Source: an uncultured Eubacteriales bacterium | GTDB lineage: Bacteria > Bacillota > Clostridia > Christensenellales > Aristaeellaceae | Assembly (NCBI GenBank): GCA_902793605.1 | Contig: CADBEB010000019.1 | Span: 38,506-102,505, forward strand | Length of the DNA stretch: 64,000 bases | Direction of reading: 5' to 3' | Part shown: one piece after another, positions 42,272 through 50,074 of the stretch | Layout: every line of letters begins with the position of its first letter | Numbering within the stretch: the stretch's first letter is position 1 | The notes under the pieces: model-generated | The model's database searches: none | What the model saw: the letters and a program-made list of their open reading frames with translations, nothing else | What the model was told of the DNA's origin: nothing | Made by a program: the position numbers and the translations under genes

Positions 42272-43312
42272 TCAGACGATCGTGATCTTGTCTTCGCTCT
42301 CGATGATCTCACCAATCAGGTAAGCGTCCACGCCCTGGTCCCTCAGGATCTGCAGAGCCTTGTCCGCCTCCGCCGCGGGAACCACGACGCTCATGCCCAC
42401 TCCCATGTTGTAGGTGTTGAACATGTCCCGCTCGGAGATGCCGCCCTTTTCCGCGATCAGCCGGAAAATTGGCAGCACCCGGATCCTGTCCTTTTCGATC
42501 CGCGCGCCGAGCCCGTCAGGAATGCTCCGCGGAATGTTCTCATAGAAACCGCCGCCGGTGATATGGCTGATGCCCTTTACGCTGACTTCTTCCAGCAGGG
42601 CCAGCACCGGCTTCACATAGATCTTCGTCGGCTCCAGCAGCGCCTCTCCGAGGCAGCGGCCGTCCAGTTCCGCCACCGGCGCCTTCAGGTCGGTATGCTC
42701 CACGTCGAACACACGGCGCACCAGGGAGAATCCGTTGGAATGCACCCCGGAGGACGGCAGGGCGATCACGACGTCCCCGGCCCGCATGGTCTTGTTGTCG
42801 ATGATCTTCGCCTTGTCCACGATACCGGTGGAATAACCGGCGAGGTCGTACTCATCCTCGGGCATCAGGCCGGGATGCTCGGCGGTCTCCCCGCCGATCA
42901 GGGCGCAGCCGGCCTGCACGCAGCCCTCGCACACGCCCTTGACAATCTGCTCGATCCGCTCCGGCACGTTCTTTCCGCAGGCGATGTAGTCCAGGAAGAA
43001 CAGGGGCTTCGCGCCGCAGCAGATGATATCGTTCACACACATTGCAACGCAGTCGATACCGACCGTGTCGTGTTTATCCATCAGGAAGGCGATCTTCAGC
43101 TTCGTGCCCACACCGTCCGTGCCGGAAACCAGTACCGGCTTTTCCATCCCGCCGAGATCCGGCTCAAACAGGCCGCCGAAGCCGCCCACATCCTCGCATA
43201 CGCCGGGAACGCCGGTCCTCCGGATGTGCTTTTTCATCAGTTCAACGGATTTGTAGCCGGCGGTGATATCCACCCCCGCGGCGGCATAGGCTTCTGACCT
43301 GGAATTCTTCAT
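42272..43312 (-). CDS. purM: Phosphoribosylformylglycinamidine cyclo-ligase (AIR synthetase)
   Basis: This 346-residue enzyme closes the imidazole ring of AIR with [22 protein letters not shown] is the family start, [15 protein letters not shown] and [20 protein letters not shown] the nucleotide site, [14 protein letters not shown] and [15 protein letters not shown] [16 protein letters not shown] follow, and [13 protein letters not shown] closes the core. The ATG at 43312 is used: the open frame runs to 43348 but that part overlaps purF, and AAGGAAT precedes 43312. Confidence 0.96.
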   Translation of the reverse strand: MKNSRSEAYAAAGVDITAGYKSVELMKKHIRRTGVPGVCEDVGGFGGLFEPDLGGMEKPVLVSGTDGVGTKLKIAFLMDKHDTVGIDCVAMCVNDIICCGAKPLFFLDYIACGKNVPERIEQIVKGVCEGCVQAGCALIGGETAEHPGLMPEDEYDLAGYSTGIVDKAKIIDNKTMRAGDVVIALPSSGVHSNGFSLVRRVFDVEHTDLKAPVAELDGRCLGEALLEPTKIYVKPVLALLEEVSVKGISHITGGGFYENIPRSIPDGLGARIEKDRIRVLPIFRLIAEKGGISERDMFNTYNMGVGMSVVVPAAEADKALQILRDQGVDAYLIGEIIESEDKITIV

Positions 43313-43317
43313 GCTCG

Positions 43318-44742
43318 TTATTCCTTTCCGTTCCAGCAATAGGTGCACAGTTCACAGGGATCGATGCCGATGGCCTTGATGACGCCTTCAAGCGTCTGGA
43401 ACTCCAGGGAGGCAAAGTGGAATTTGTCGCAGATCACCTGCCGGAGTTTCTTTCCCCGTTCGGTCGTCCCGTCGGCATACTCGTCAATGTAGTTGAAGCC
43501 TTCCTCGCCCTCCAGCTCCAGGATCACCCGCCGGGCGATCAGCTCAAGATCGCTGTTGGAGCGGGAGAAGTTCAGGTACTTGCAGGCATACATGATCGGC
43601 GGACAGGCGCTGCGCATATGCACGGACTTCGCGCCGCTCTCATACAGGAACTCGACGGTTTCCCGCAGCTGCGTTCCCCGGACGATCGAGTCGTCCACGA
43701 AGAGCAGGTTCTTGTCCTTGATCAGGGCGTTCACCGGGATCTGCTTCATTTTGGCGATTTTGTCGCGATCCGTCTGGTTGGCCGGCATGAAGCTGCGGCT
43801 CCAGGTGGGGGTATACTTGATAAAAGCCCGGGCGAAGGGAATCCCGCTTCGGTTCGCGTAGCCGATGGCGTGGGGTGTTCCGGAATCAGGAACCCCGCCG
43901 ATATAGTCGATGGGATCGTTCCGCCCGGCCGCCTTGTCGTTCTCCGCCAGGATCGCGCCATTGCGGTAGCGCATCTCCTCAACGTTCACGCCTTCATAGG
44001 TCGAAGTCGGATAGCCGTAGTAGCTCCACAGAAAGGAGCAGATCTTCTTTTTCTTGCCGGGCGCCGCCAGCTGCGTCATCTTCTCGGGGGAAAGCTCCAC
44101 GATCTCCCCCGGTCCCAGCTCGCGCACGTCCTCAAAGCCGGTCTTGTGGAAGGCAAACGATTCAAACGCGACCGCGTAGCCGTCCTCCCGCTTTCCGACT
44201 GCCACCGGCAGCCTGCCCATCCGGTCCCGCGCGGCGATCATCGTTCCCTTGTCCGTGAGGATCAGGATGGAAGCCGTCCCGTTGATGGACTTCTGGGCAA
44301 AGCGAATGCCCTCGGCAAAGTTGCTCTTCTGGTTGATCAGAGCGCTGAGCAGCTCCGTCTGGTTGATCTTGCCGCCGGTCATGGAATCAAAGTGGCCGCC
44401 GCTGAAGCTCAGGTACTGCTCGATCAGTTCCTCCGCGTTGTTGATCACGCCGGTCATGCAGATGGCATAGGTCCCCAGGTTGGAACGGATCAGCAGCGGC
44501 TGCGGATCCGAATCGGAGATGCAGCCGATCGCGGACGTGCCGCGCATTTCCTCAAAGATGCGCTCAAACTTCGTCCGAAAAGGCGCGTTGCAGATATTGT
44601 GGATCTTGCGCTGCAGGCCGATCTCCTTGTCCCACGCGGCCATACCGGCCCGGCGGGTTCCCAGATGACTGTGGTAATCCACACCGAAGAACACATCCAG
44701 CATACAGTCCTGTTTGGAAGCGATCCCGAAAAAACCACCCAT
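43318..44742 (-). CDS. purF: PurF-like amidophosphoribosyltransferase lacking the N-terminal Cys
   Basis: This 474-residue protein has both PurF domains. The Ntn-hydrolase part reads [13 protein letters not shown] where active enzymes have Cys1-Gly-x-x-G: the nucleophile is replaced by Gly, and there is no propeptide. The Arg-containing [10 protein letters not shown] and [10 protein letters not shown] loops remain. The phosphoribosyltransferase part is intact, with [16 protein letters not shown] and the PRPP loop [19 protein letters not shown]. The tail CELCTYC resembles Fe-S ligand cysteines of the Bacillus enzyme. It may use free ammonia or have another role. Similar forms occur as PurF paralogues in Clostridia. 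Confidence 0.88.
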   Translation of the reverse strand: MGGFFGIASKQDCMLDVFFGVDYHSHLGTRRAGMAAWDKEIGLQRKIHNICNAPFRTKFERIFEEMRGTSAIGCISDSDPQPLLIRSNLGTYAICMTGVINNAEELIEQYLSFSGGHFDSMTGGKINQTELLSALINQKSNFAEGIRFAQKSINGTASILILTDKGTMIAARDRMGRLPVAVGKREDGYAVAFESFAFHKTGFEDVRELGPGEIVELSPEKMTQLAAPGKKKKICSFLWSYYGYPTSTYEGVNVEEMRYRNGAILAENDKAAGRNDPIDYIGGVPDSGTPHAIGYANRSGIPFARAFIKYTPTWSRSFMPANQTDRDKIAKMKQIPVNALIKDKNLLFVDDSIVRGTQLRETVEFLYESGAKSVHMRSACPPIMYACKYLNFSRSNSDLELIARRVILELEGEEGFNYIDEYADGTTERGKKLRQVICDKFHFASLEFQTLEGVIKAIGIDPCELCTYCWNGKE

Positions 44743-44750
44743 ACTTTACC

Positions 44751-44778
44751 TCAATTCACAATTCATGATTGACAATTG
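44751..44778. repeat. AT-rich intergenic repeat (copy 3)
   Basis: TCAATTCACAATTCATGATT and following GACAATTG lie in the purE-purF gap. Confidence 0.6.
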
Positions 44779-44809
44779 CAGTTTGTTTTACCCGTTAATC
44801 AGGACTCCT

Positions 44810-44849
44810 GATTCATCCGGAATGATGAATCCTTCGTTCCGGATGAATC
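44810..44849. repeat. 13-bp perfect inverted repeat in purE-purF gap
   Basis: GATTCATCCGGAA (44810-44822) pairs with 44837-44849 around a 14-nt loop, right after the purE stop. It has no T tract, so it is likelier an mRNA-stabilising or processing hairpin than a terminator. Confidence 0.75.
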
Positions 44850-44858
44850 GGATCGAGT

Positions 44859-45347
44859 TTAAAGCCGTTCCATAATCCCCTTGTCTTTTTCCAGCACCGC
44901 CTCAGCGTCCGCCTTCCGCTTCGCGTCCAGCTTCGCCGCCAGTTCCCGGTCCTCCACGGCCAGGATCTGCGCCGCCAGCAGCGCGGCGTTCGCCCCGCCG
45001 TTCACCGCTACGGTGGCCACCGGGATGCCGGAAGGCATCATCACGGTGGAGAGCAGGGCATCCAGACCCTCCAGGCAGGGCCCCTTGCAGGGAATCCCGA
45101 TCACCGGCAAGGTCGTATTCGCGGCAACGGCACCGGCCAGGTGGGCTGCCATCCCGGCAGCGGCGATCAGCACGCCGAAACCGTTTCCCCTGGCCTGAAC
45201 AGCAAAAGCCCGGGCTTCCTCCGGCGTACGGTGTGCGGAATACACGTGCGCCTCATACGGTATGCCCAGGCCCTTCAATACGTCTGTAGCTTTCTGAATC
45301 ACAGGCAGGTCACTGTCGCTGCCCATGATGATCCCGACTTTTCTCAC
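44859..45347 (-). CDS. purE: 5-(carboxyamino)imidazole ribonucleotide mutase
   Basis: This 162-residue enzyme moves the carboxyl group to give CAIR. VGIIMGSDSDLPVIQKA is the phosphate-binding start, VYSAHRTPEEA holds the catalytic His, AAAGMAAHLAGAVAANT and VIGIPCKG are invariant. Translation starts at GTG (45347) behind GGGGG. First gene of the purine operon; purK, purC and purB are not in this operon. Confidence 0.96.
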   Translation of the reverse strand: MRKVGIIMGSDSDLPVIQKATDVLKGLGIPYEAHVYSAHRTPEEARAFAVQARGNGFGVLIAAAGMAAHLAGAVAANTTLPVIGIPCKGPCLEGLDALLSTVMMPSGIPVATVAVNGGANAALLAAQILAVEDRELAAKLDAKRKADAEAVLEKDKGIMERL

Positions 45348-45365
45348 GGTCTGTCCCCCTGTTCC

Positions 45366-45375
45366 GAAACGTTTC
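45366..45375. promoter_or_regulatory. LacI/cre-type palindrome in purE leader
   Basis: GAAACGTTTC, in the context CCGAAACGTTTCCA, lies between the purE promoter and its start codon, about 30 nt after the predicted start point. It has the same core as the operators of the sugar operons. Confidence 0.6.
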
Positions 45376-45408
45376 CACCCTTGAGATCATTCTCTTCGGG
45401 GCCTTTCC

Positions 45409-45437
45409 ACTATATCGAAAAATCCGAACATTGTCAA
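45409..45437 (-). promoter_or_regulatory. purE promoter with PurBox-like site
   Basis: TTGACA (45432-45437), 17 nt, TATAGT (45409-45414) on the minus strand. The spacer contains AAATCCGAACATT (45420-45432, plus strand), a full match to the PurBox AWWWCCGAACWWT bound by PurR of Firmicutes. Binding would block the polymerase. Confidence 0.78.
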
Positions 45438-45471
45438 TTCTGAATGGACAAAATTTGTAGAAATTTAACAC

Positions 45472-45503
45472 AAAACCCGAACGTTCGGAAATAAACGTTC
45501 GGG
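45472..45503 (-). terminator. Rho-independent terminator of the pyr operon
   Basis: CCCGAACGTT (45476-45485) pairs with AACGTTCGGG (45494-45503) around 8 nt, followed on the minus strand by TTTTGTG. It lies about 115 nt beyond pyrI and insulates the pyr operon from the purine promoter. Confidence 0.85.
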
Positions 45504-45580
45504 GATCTTCGTCTTTTGTGCTTTCCGGCCGGTTTTTAACCGTCTTATCTAACCTTCGTGTCGTTCTTCGTTTACCCGGT

Positions 45581-45606
45581 GTTATCCCGAACGCAGTGAA
45601 GGATCT
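45581..45606 (+). repeat. Dispersed repeat copy 2
   Basis: GTTATCCCGAACGCAGTGAA then GGATCT: 22 of 26 positions equal the copy at 32630-32655. It lies just after pyrI, again at the end of a transcription unit. Confidence 0.65.
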
Positions 45607-45617
45607 TAAGCAAAGGC

Positions 45618-46040
45618 TCAGATATTCGATGCTTTGGTCTCGCACCAGGCGCAGCGGTATTCCTTCTTCGCCCGGTCCGTCAGGCAGAAGACCTGGTCCA
45701 GCTCCTGCTCACAGGAGGAGATGCAGCGCGGATTCTTGCAGAACAGCACGTTGACCAGCTTTTCCGGCATCTCGATCCGCTTCTTTTCCTTCAGTTCCCC
45801 GTCACAAATGATGTTCACCGTCGCGCCGGGATCCACATAGCCGATGATATCCAGGTCCACGTCGATCGCAGCGTCAACCTTGATGATATCCTTGCGTCCC
45901 ATCTTCCCGGAGACTACGTTGGTGATCATGGCCACCGGCGCCTCCAGGTTTTCAAGACCCAGCAGGCGGTAAAGCTTCATGCCGCAGCCCGCTGCGATGT
46001 GATCGATCACGATACCGTCCCGGATGGAATCCACATTCAT
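45618..46040 (-). CDS. pyrI: Aspartate carbamoyltransferase regulatory chain
   Basis: This 140-residue protein is the allosteric partner of PyrB. The nucleotide-binding domain includes [21 protein letters not shown], and the zinc domain shows the four Cys of the family as CKNPRC and CAWC. Its presence means the enzyme is the class B type inhibited by CTP or UTP. Its ATG overlaps the pyrB stop (ATGA). Confidence 0.95.
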   Translation of the reverse strand: MNVDSIRDGIVIDHIAAGCGMKLYRLLGLENLEAPVAMITNVVSGKMGRKDIIKVDAAIDVDLDIIGYVDPGATVNIICDGELKEKKRIEMPEKLVNVLFCKNPRCISSCEQELDQVFCLTDRAKKEYRCAWCETKASNI

Positions 46041-46969
46041 GCCTGCGTTCCCCCTTTCAGACCCAGCAGCATCAGGATCAGCGCCATGCGCATATACTTG
46101 CCGTTCAGCACCTGCTTGAAGTAGCAGGCTCGCGGGTCGTCATCCACCGCCACGCTGATCTCGTTCACCCGGGGCAGCGGATGCATCACGCTCAGGTCAT
46201 CCCGGGCTTTCTTCATCTTTTCCGGCGTCAGGATATAGCTGTCACGCAGCCGCAGGTAATCCTCCTCATTGAAGAAGCGTTCCCGCTGTACCCGCGTCAT
46301 GTAGAGGATATCCAGGTCACCGATAACCTCCTCCAGGTTTTCCGTCTGGGTATAGGGAATCCCCTTCTTCTTCAGCGCGTCACTCTTCACGTAGCTTGGC
46401 ACCTTCAGTTCCTCCGGGCTGATCAGTACAAACCGCAGCCCTTCGTACCGGCTCATGGCGTTGAGCAGACTGTGCACCGTACGGCCGAATTTCAGGTCCC
46501 CGCACAGGCCGACGGTCAGATTCCCCAGCCGGCCCTTTTCCCGCCGGATCGTCAGCAGGTCCGCCAGCGTCTGGGTCGGATGGCAGTGGCCGCCGTCCCC
46601 GGCGTTGATCACCGGTACCGACGCGTTCCGCGCCGCAACGGATGCCGCGCCTTCCTTGGGATGGCGCATGGCGATGATATCCGCGTAACAGGAGACCGTC
46701 TTGGCCGTATCCGCCACGCTCTCGCCCTTTGCCGCCGAGCTGCTGTTCGCGCCGGTCACGCTCAGCACGTTGCCGCCCAGCTCATACATGGCTGCCTCAA
46801 AACTCAGGCGGGTGCGGGTGCTGGGTTCGAAGAACAGCGTCGCCAGTTTTTTTCGCCGGCAGGCGTCCGCATAGTCGTCCGGCCGGGCAATGATGTCCTC
46901 CGCCGTATCCATGAGCTGGTCCAGTTCTTCCTTGGTCAGATCCGGAACGTCGATCACGCTTCTCGCCAT
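46037..46969 (-). CDS. pyrB: Aspartate carbamoyltransferase catalytic chain
   Basis: This 310-residue enzyme makes carbamoyl-aspartate. [16 protein letters not shown] binds carbamoyl phosphate, [19 protein letters not shown] the second loop, [11 protein letters not shown] and [23 protein letters not shown] close the site. The start overlaps the pyrE stop (TAATG at 46969), with GGTGGAG upstream. Confidence 0.96.
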   Translation of the reverse strand: MARSVIDVPDLTKEELDQLMDTAEDIIARPDDYADACRRKKLATLFFEPSTRTRLSFEAAMYELGGNVLSVTGANSSSAAKGESVADTAKTVSCYADIIAMRHPKEGAASVAARNASVPVINAGDGGHCHPTQTLADLLTIRREKGRLGNLTVGLCGDLKFGRTVHSLLNAMSRYEGLRFVLISPEELKVPSYVKSDALKKKGIPYTQTENLEEVIGDLDILYMTRVQRERFFNEEDYLRLRDSYILTPEKMKKARDDLSVMHPLPRVNEISVAVDDDPRACYFKQVLNGKYMRMALILMLLGLKGGTQA

Positions 46970-47613
46970 TATTCTCTCCACCCCTCGTCGGAAGGATTAT
47001 TGCGGAACCGGATCAGGCGGGAGATGTCCTCGGGCCGGATATAGCCTTCGTTCGCCGCCTCCTCTGCGATCACATCGAAATTCGTCAGCGATACGTTCTT
47101 CACGTTCGCCGCCGCCAGGCGTTCGATCCCCTTCTGCATCCCGTAGGTGAAGATGCTCACCACGCCGAGTACCTCCGCGCCGGCCTGGCGCAGGACGTCC
47201 ACCACTTCCAGCACGCTGCCGCCTGTGGAGATCAGGTCTTCCACAACGACCACTTTCTGGCCGGGCTCCAGCCGGCCTTCGATCTGGTTTTGCCGTCCGT
47301 GATCCTTCGCTCCGGAGCGCACATAGCCCATCGGCAGGCCCATCAGGTGGGCCGTGATCGCCGCGTGGGCGATACCCGCGGTGGAGGTGCCCATCAGCAC
47401 TTCCACTCCGGGATATTCCTCATCGATCAGCTGGGCCAGTCCCTTTTCCACGTCCGTGCGGACCTCCGGCGCCGTCAGGGTCAGCCGGTTGTCGCAGTAG
47501 ACCGGGCTCTTGATGCCGCTGGCCCAGGTAAAAGGCTCCTCCGGGCGGAAAAAGACTGCCTTGATCTTCAGCAGGTCCTGCGCGATCTTCCGGTTCAATT
47601 CTTCTCTGGTCAT
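46969..47613 (-). CDS. pyrE: Orotate phosphoribosyltransferase
   Basis: This 214-residue enzyme joins orotate to [18 protein letters not shown] is the orotate-binding start, [18 protein letters not shown] the flexible loop, and [18 protein letters not shown] the PRPP motif. The ATG at 47613 is chosen because GAGGAGG lies upstream; the longer frame would overlap pyrF. Confidence 0.96.
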   Translation of the reverse strand: MTREELNRKIAQDLLKIKAVFFRPEEPFTWASGIKSPVYCDNRLTLTAPEVRTDVEKGLAQLIDEEYPGVEVLMGTSTAGIAHAAITAHLMGLPMGYVRSGAKDHGRQNQIEGRLEPGQKVVVVEDLISTGGSVLEVVDVLRQAGAEVLGVVSIFTYGMQKGIERLAAANVKNVSLTNFDVIAEEAANEGYIRPEDISRLIRFRNNPSDEGWRE

Positions 47614-47629
47614 CCTTGATGCTCCCTCC

Positions 47630-48334
47630 TCAGTCACAGAATTCGCTGATGCACCGCTCGTATGCCGCCACCGGGTCTTCTGCCGCGGTGATCGGCCTGC
47701 CTACGACGATGTAGTCGCTGCCGGCTTTCTTTGCTTCCGCGGGCGTCATCACCCGCTTCTGGTCTCCCACGTCCCCGTCCGCAAACCGGACGCCCGGCGT
47801 CACGGTCAGGAAGCCTGCGCCGCAGACCTCATGAACCTTTCCGGCTTCCAGCGGCGAGCAGACCACTCCGTCCAGCCCGGCCGTCCGGGCGTTCTTCGCG
47901 TAGTGCATAACCACCTCGTCGATCGGACGCTCGATCCACAGATCCCGCTCCATCGCCGCCTGGTCCGTGCTGGTCAGCTGAGTCACAGCGATCAGCAGCG
48001 GCCGCGTGCCGTCCGGCCGGGTCAGGCCTTCCAGCGCGGCTTCCATCATCCGGACCGTTCCCGCGGCATGGACATTGCAGATGTCAACGTCCAGCCGGCT
48101 CAGCACCGCCATGGCTTTTTTCACCTGGTTCGGGATATCGTGCAGTTTCAGGTCCAGGAAAATCCTGTGTCCCCGCTTCTTGATCTCCCGGACGATCTGC
48201 GGTCCTTCCGCGTAGTACAGCTCCATACCGATCTTCACGAACGGTTTCCGCGCCTGTCCCTCAAACCGGTCCAGGAACGCCAGCGTCTTCTCCATGCTGT
48301 CAAAGTCACAGGCTACAATCACATCTTTTCCCAT
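47630..48334 (-). CDS. pyrF: Orotidine 5'-phosphate decarboxylase (short type)
   Basis: This 234-residue TIM-barrel enzyme makes UMP. IVACDFDSMEKTL binds substrate, FLDLKLHDIPNQVKKAM contains the catalytic Lys and two Asp, and VTPGVR with IVVGRPITAAEDP grips the phosphate. It belongs to the short B. subtilis-like group. AAGGAG precedes the ATG. Confidence 0.96.
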   Translation of the reverse strand: MGKDVIVACDFDSMEKTLAFLDRFEGQARKPFVKIGMELYYAEGPQIVREIKKRGHRIFLDLKLHDIPNQVKKAMAVLSRLDVDICNVHAAGTVRMMEAALEGLTRPDGTRPLLIAVTQLTSTDQAAMERDLWIERPIDEVVMHYAKNARTAGLDGVVCSPLEAGKVHEVCGAGFLTVTPGVRFADGDVGDQKRVMTPAEAKKAGSDYIVVGRPITAAEDPVAAYERCISEFCD

Positions 48335-48335
48335 C

Positions 48336-49295
48336 TCATTCCGCTCCTTTCAGTTCCACCAGTGTCCTGATGCCGTATCTGTCCATCGCGGAAGGAAGAT
48401 CCCCGATGATCTTCCTGCAGGCGCAGGGATCCACCAGGTTGGCGGCACCAACCTCAACAGCGGTCGCCCCGGCCATCATCATTTCCAGCACATCCTCGGC
48501 AGAGCTGATACCGCCCATCCCGATCACGGGGATCTTCACCGCCCGGCAGACCTGCCAGACCATCCGCAGCGCCACCGGGAACACCGCCGGACCGCTCACG
48601 CCGCCCATGATGTTCCGGATCACGGGCTTCCGCGTCCGCAGGTCAATCCTCATCCCCTGCAGCGTATTGATCAGGCTGATCCCGTCCGCGCCGGCGTCCT
48701 CGCAGGCCTTCGCGATCGCCGTGATGTCCGTTACATTCGGACTCAGCTTCATGATCACCGGCTTGGTCGTGACCTTTTTTACCGCCGCGGTCACCTCCGC
48801 CGCGGCTTTTGGATCCGTCCCGAAACTCATACCGCCGCCGTGAACGTTCGGGCAGGAGATGTTGACTTCCAGCCAGCCAACCTGCTCCTCTTTGTCCAGC
48901 CTTTCGCAGGTATAGGCGTAGTCCTCCACGCTGAAGCCGCTGACATTCGCCATGACTTTCTTATGGAAGACTTCCTTCAGCCTCGGCAGTTCCTCGCTGA
49001 TGACCTTCTCCACGCCGGGGTTCTGCAGGCCCACCGCGTTGATCATCCCCGCCGGGCATTCCGCGATCCGCGGCGTGGGGTTTCCGAAGCGCGGCTCCCT
49101 GGTCGTTCCCTTGAAGGAGAAAGTGCCCAGGCAGTTGATGTCGTACCACTGTGCGAATTCATATCCGAAACCGAAGGTGCCGCTGGCGGGGATCACCGGG
49201 TTGTCAAGCTCCAGTCCGCACAGGACGGTTTTAAGCCGTCTGTTCTCCGCTTTATCCGTAACCTCGGAATCGACGAAACCGCAACCGGCGGTCAT
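48336..49295 (-). CDS. pyrD: Dihydroorotate dehydrogenase B, catalytic subunit
   Basis: This 319-residue FMN protein oxidises dihydroorotate with NAD through PyrK. VIPASGTFGFGYEF is the family start, NAVGLQNPGVE binds orotate, EVNISCPNVHGGG holds the catalytic Cys, and KLSPNVTDI and GMGGISSAEDVLEMMMAGATAVEVG bind FMN. ATG at 49295 overlaps the pyrK stop (TGATG). Confidence 0.96.
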   Translation of the reverse strand: MTAGCGFVDSEVTDKAENRRLKTVLCGLELDNPVIPASGTFGFGYEFAQWYDINCLGTFSFKGTTREPRFGNPTPRIAECPAGMINAVGLQNPGVEKVISEELPRLKEVFHKKVMANVSGFSVEDYAYTCERLDKEEQVGWLEVNISCPNVHGGGMSFGTDPKAAAEVTAAVKKVTTKPVIMKLSPNVTDITAIAKACEDAGADGISLINTLQGMRIDLRTRKPVIRNIMGGVSGPAVFPVALRMVWQVCRAVKIPVIGMGGISSAEDVLEMMMAGATAVEVGAANLVDPCACRKIIGDLPSAMDRYGIRTLVELKGAE

Positions 49296-50032
49296 CAATT
49301 CTCCGCCCACATGATCTCCTCCTTTTCCAGCACCGGGCCTTCCCGGCAGATCCGCTTGTATCCGGTGATCGTTTTGCAGCTGCAGCCCATGCAGGCGCCG
49401 AAGCCGCAGCCCATCCGCTCTTCAAAGGAGAACTGGCCGGATGTTTTCACTGCCCGGTACACCGCCCGGAGCATTGGCTCCGGCCCGCAGGTATAGAAAT
49501 AACTGTACTCCTGCGGCAGGGCGTCCGTCACGAAGCCCTTCACGCCGTAACTGCCATCCGCGGTGGTCACCGTCACGCTGCAGCCGAGCGCCCGGAACTC
49601 CTCTTCCGCGAATACCTCCGCCGCGGTATTGAAGCCCAGCACCGCCGTGACCGCCTTGCCTTCCGCCCGCAGTTTCTTCGCCAGCAGATACAGGGGCGGC
49701 ACGCCGACCCCGCCGCCCAGCAGCAGCGGCCGATCACCGGCTTTGGACAGGTCGTATCCGTTCCCGAGTCCCGTCAGCACGTCCAGCTGCACTCCGGGTT
49801 CCAGGTCCTTCATCTGCTCCGTCCCCCGGCCGACCACCTTGTAGAGGATTGTCAGCCTGCCGGGCTCCGAATCAAACACCGAGATCGGCCGGCGCAGATA
49901 CAGGCCGTCCAGCCGGATGTTGACAAAGCCGCCCGGCTTCTGTTCCTCCAGTCCCGGCGCTCCCAGCTGCATCCGCCACACGCTCTTCGTAACCGGGCTG
50001 TTTTCCGTGATCGTGAGTATTTCCTGCTTCAT
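49295..50032 (-). CDS. pyrK: Dihydroorotate dehydrogenase B, electron-transfer subunit
   Basis: This 245-residue FAD/[2Fe-2S] protein passes electrons from PyrD to NAD. YLRRPISVFDSEPGRLTILYKVVG is the FAD-binding RxxS region, GGGVGVPPLYLLAKKL binds NAD, and MGCGFGACMGCSCKT carries Fe-S cysteines, with a fourth in KRICREGPV. Confidence 0.95.
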   Translation of the reverse strand: MKQEILTITENSPVTKSVWRMQLGAPGLEEQKPGGFVNIRLDGLYLRRPISVFDSEPGRLTILYKVVGRGTEQMKDLEPGVQLDVLTGLGNGYDLSKAGDRPLLLGGGVGVPPLYLLAKKLRAEGKAVTAVLGFNTAAEVFAEEEFRALGCSVTVTTADGSYGVKGFVTDALPQEYSYFYTCGPEPMLRAVYRAVKTSGQFSFEERMGCGFGACMGCSCKTITGYKRICREGPVLEKEEIMWAEN

Positions 50033-50044
50033 ACTGTTCCTTCC

Positions 50045-50074
50045 ACAATCATGTTGTGAATTATGAATTAATTG
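50045..50074. repeat. AT-rich intergenic repeat (copy 4)
   Basis: ACAATCATGTTGTGAATTAT and following GAATTAATTG span the pyrK-carB gap and the last codons of carB. Confidence 0.55.
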
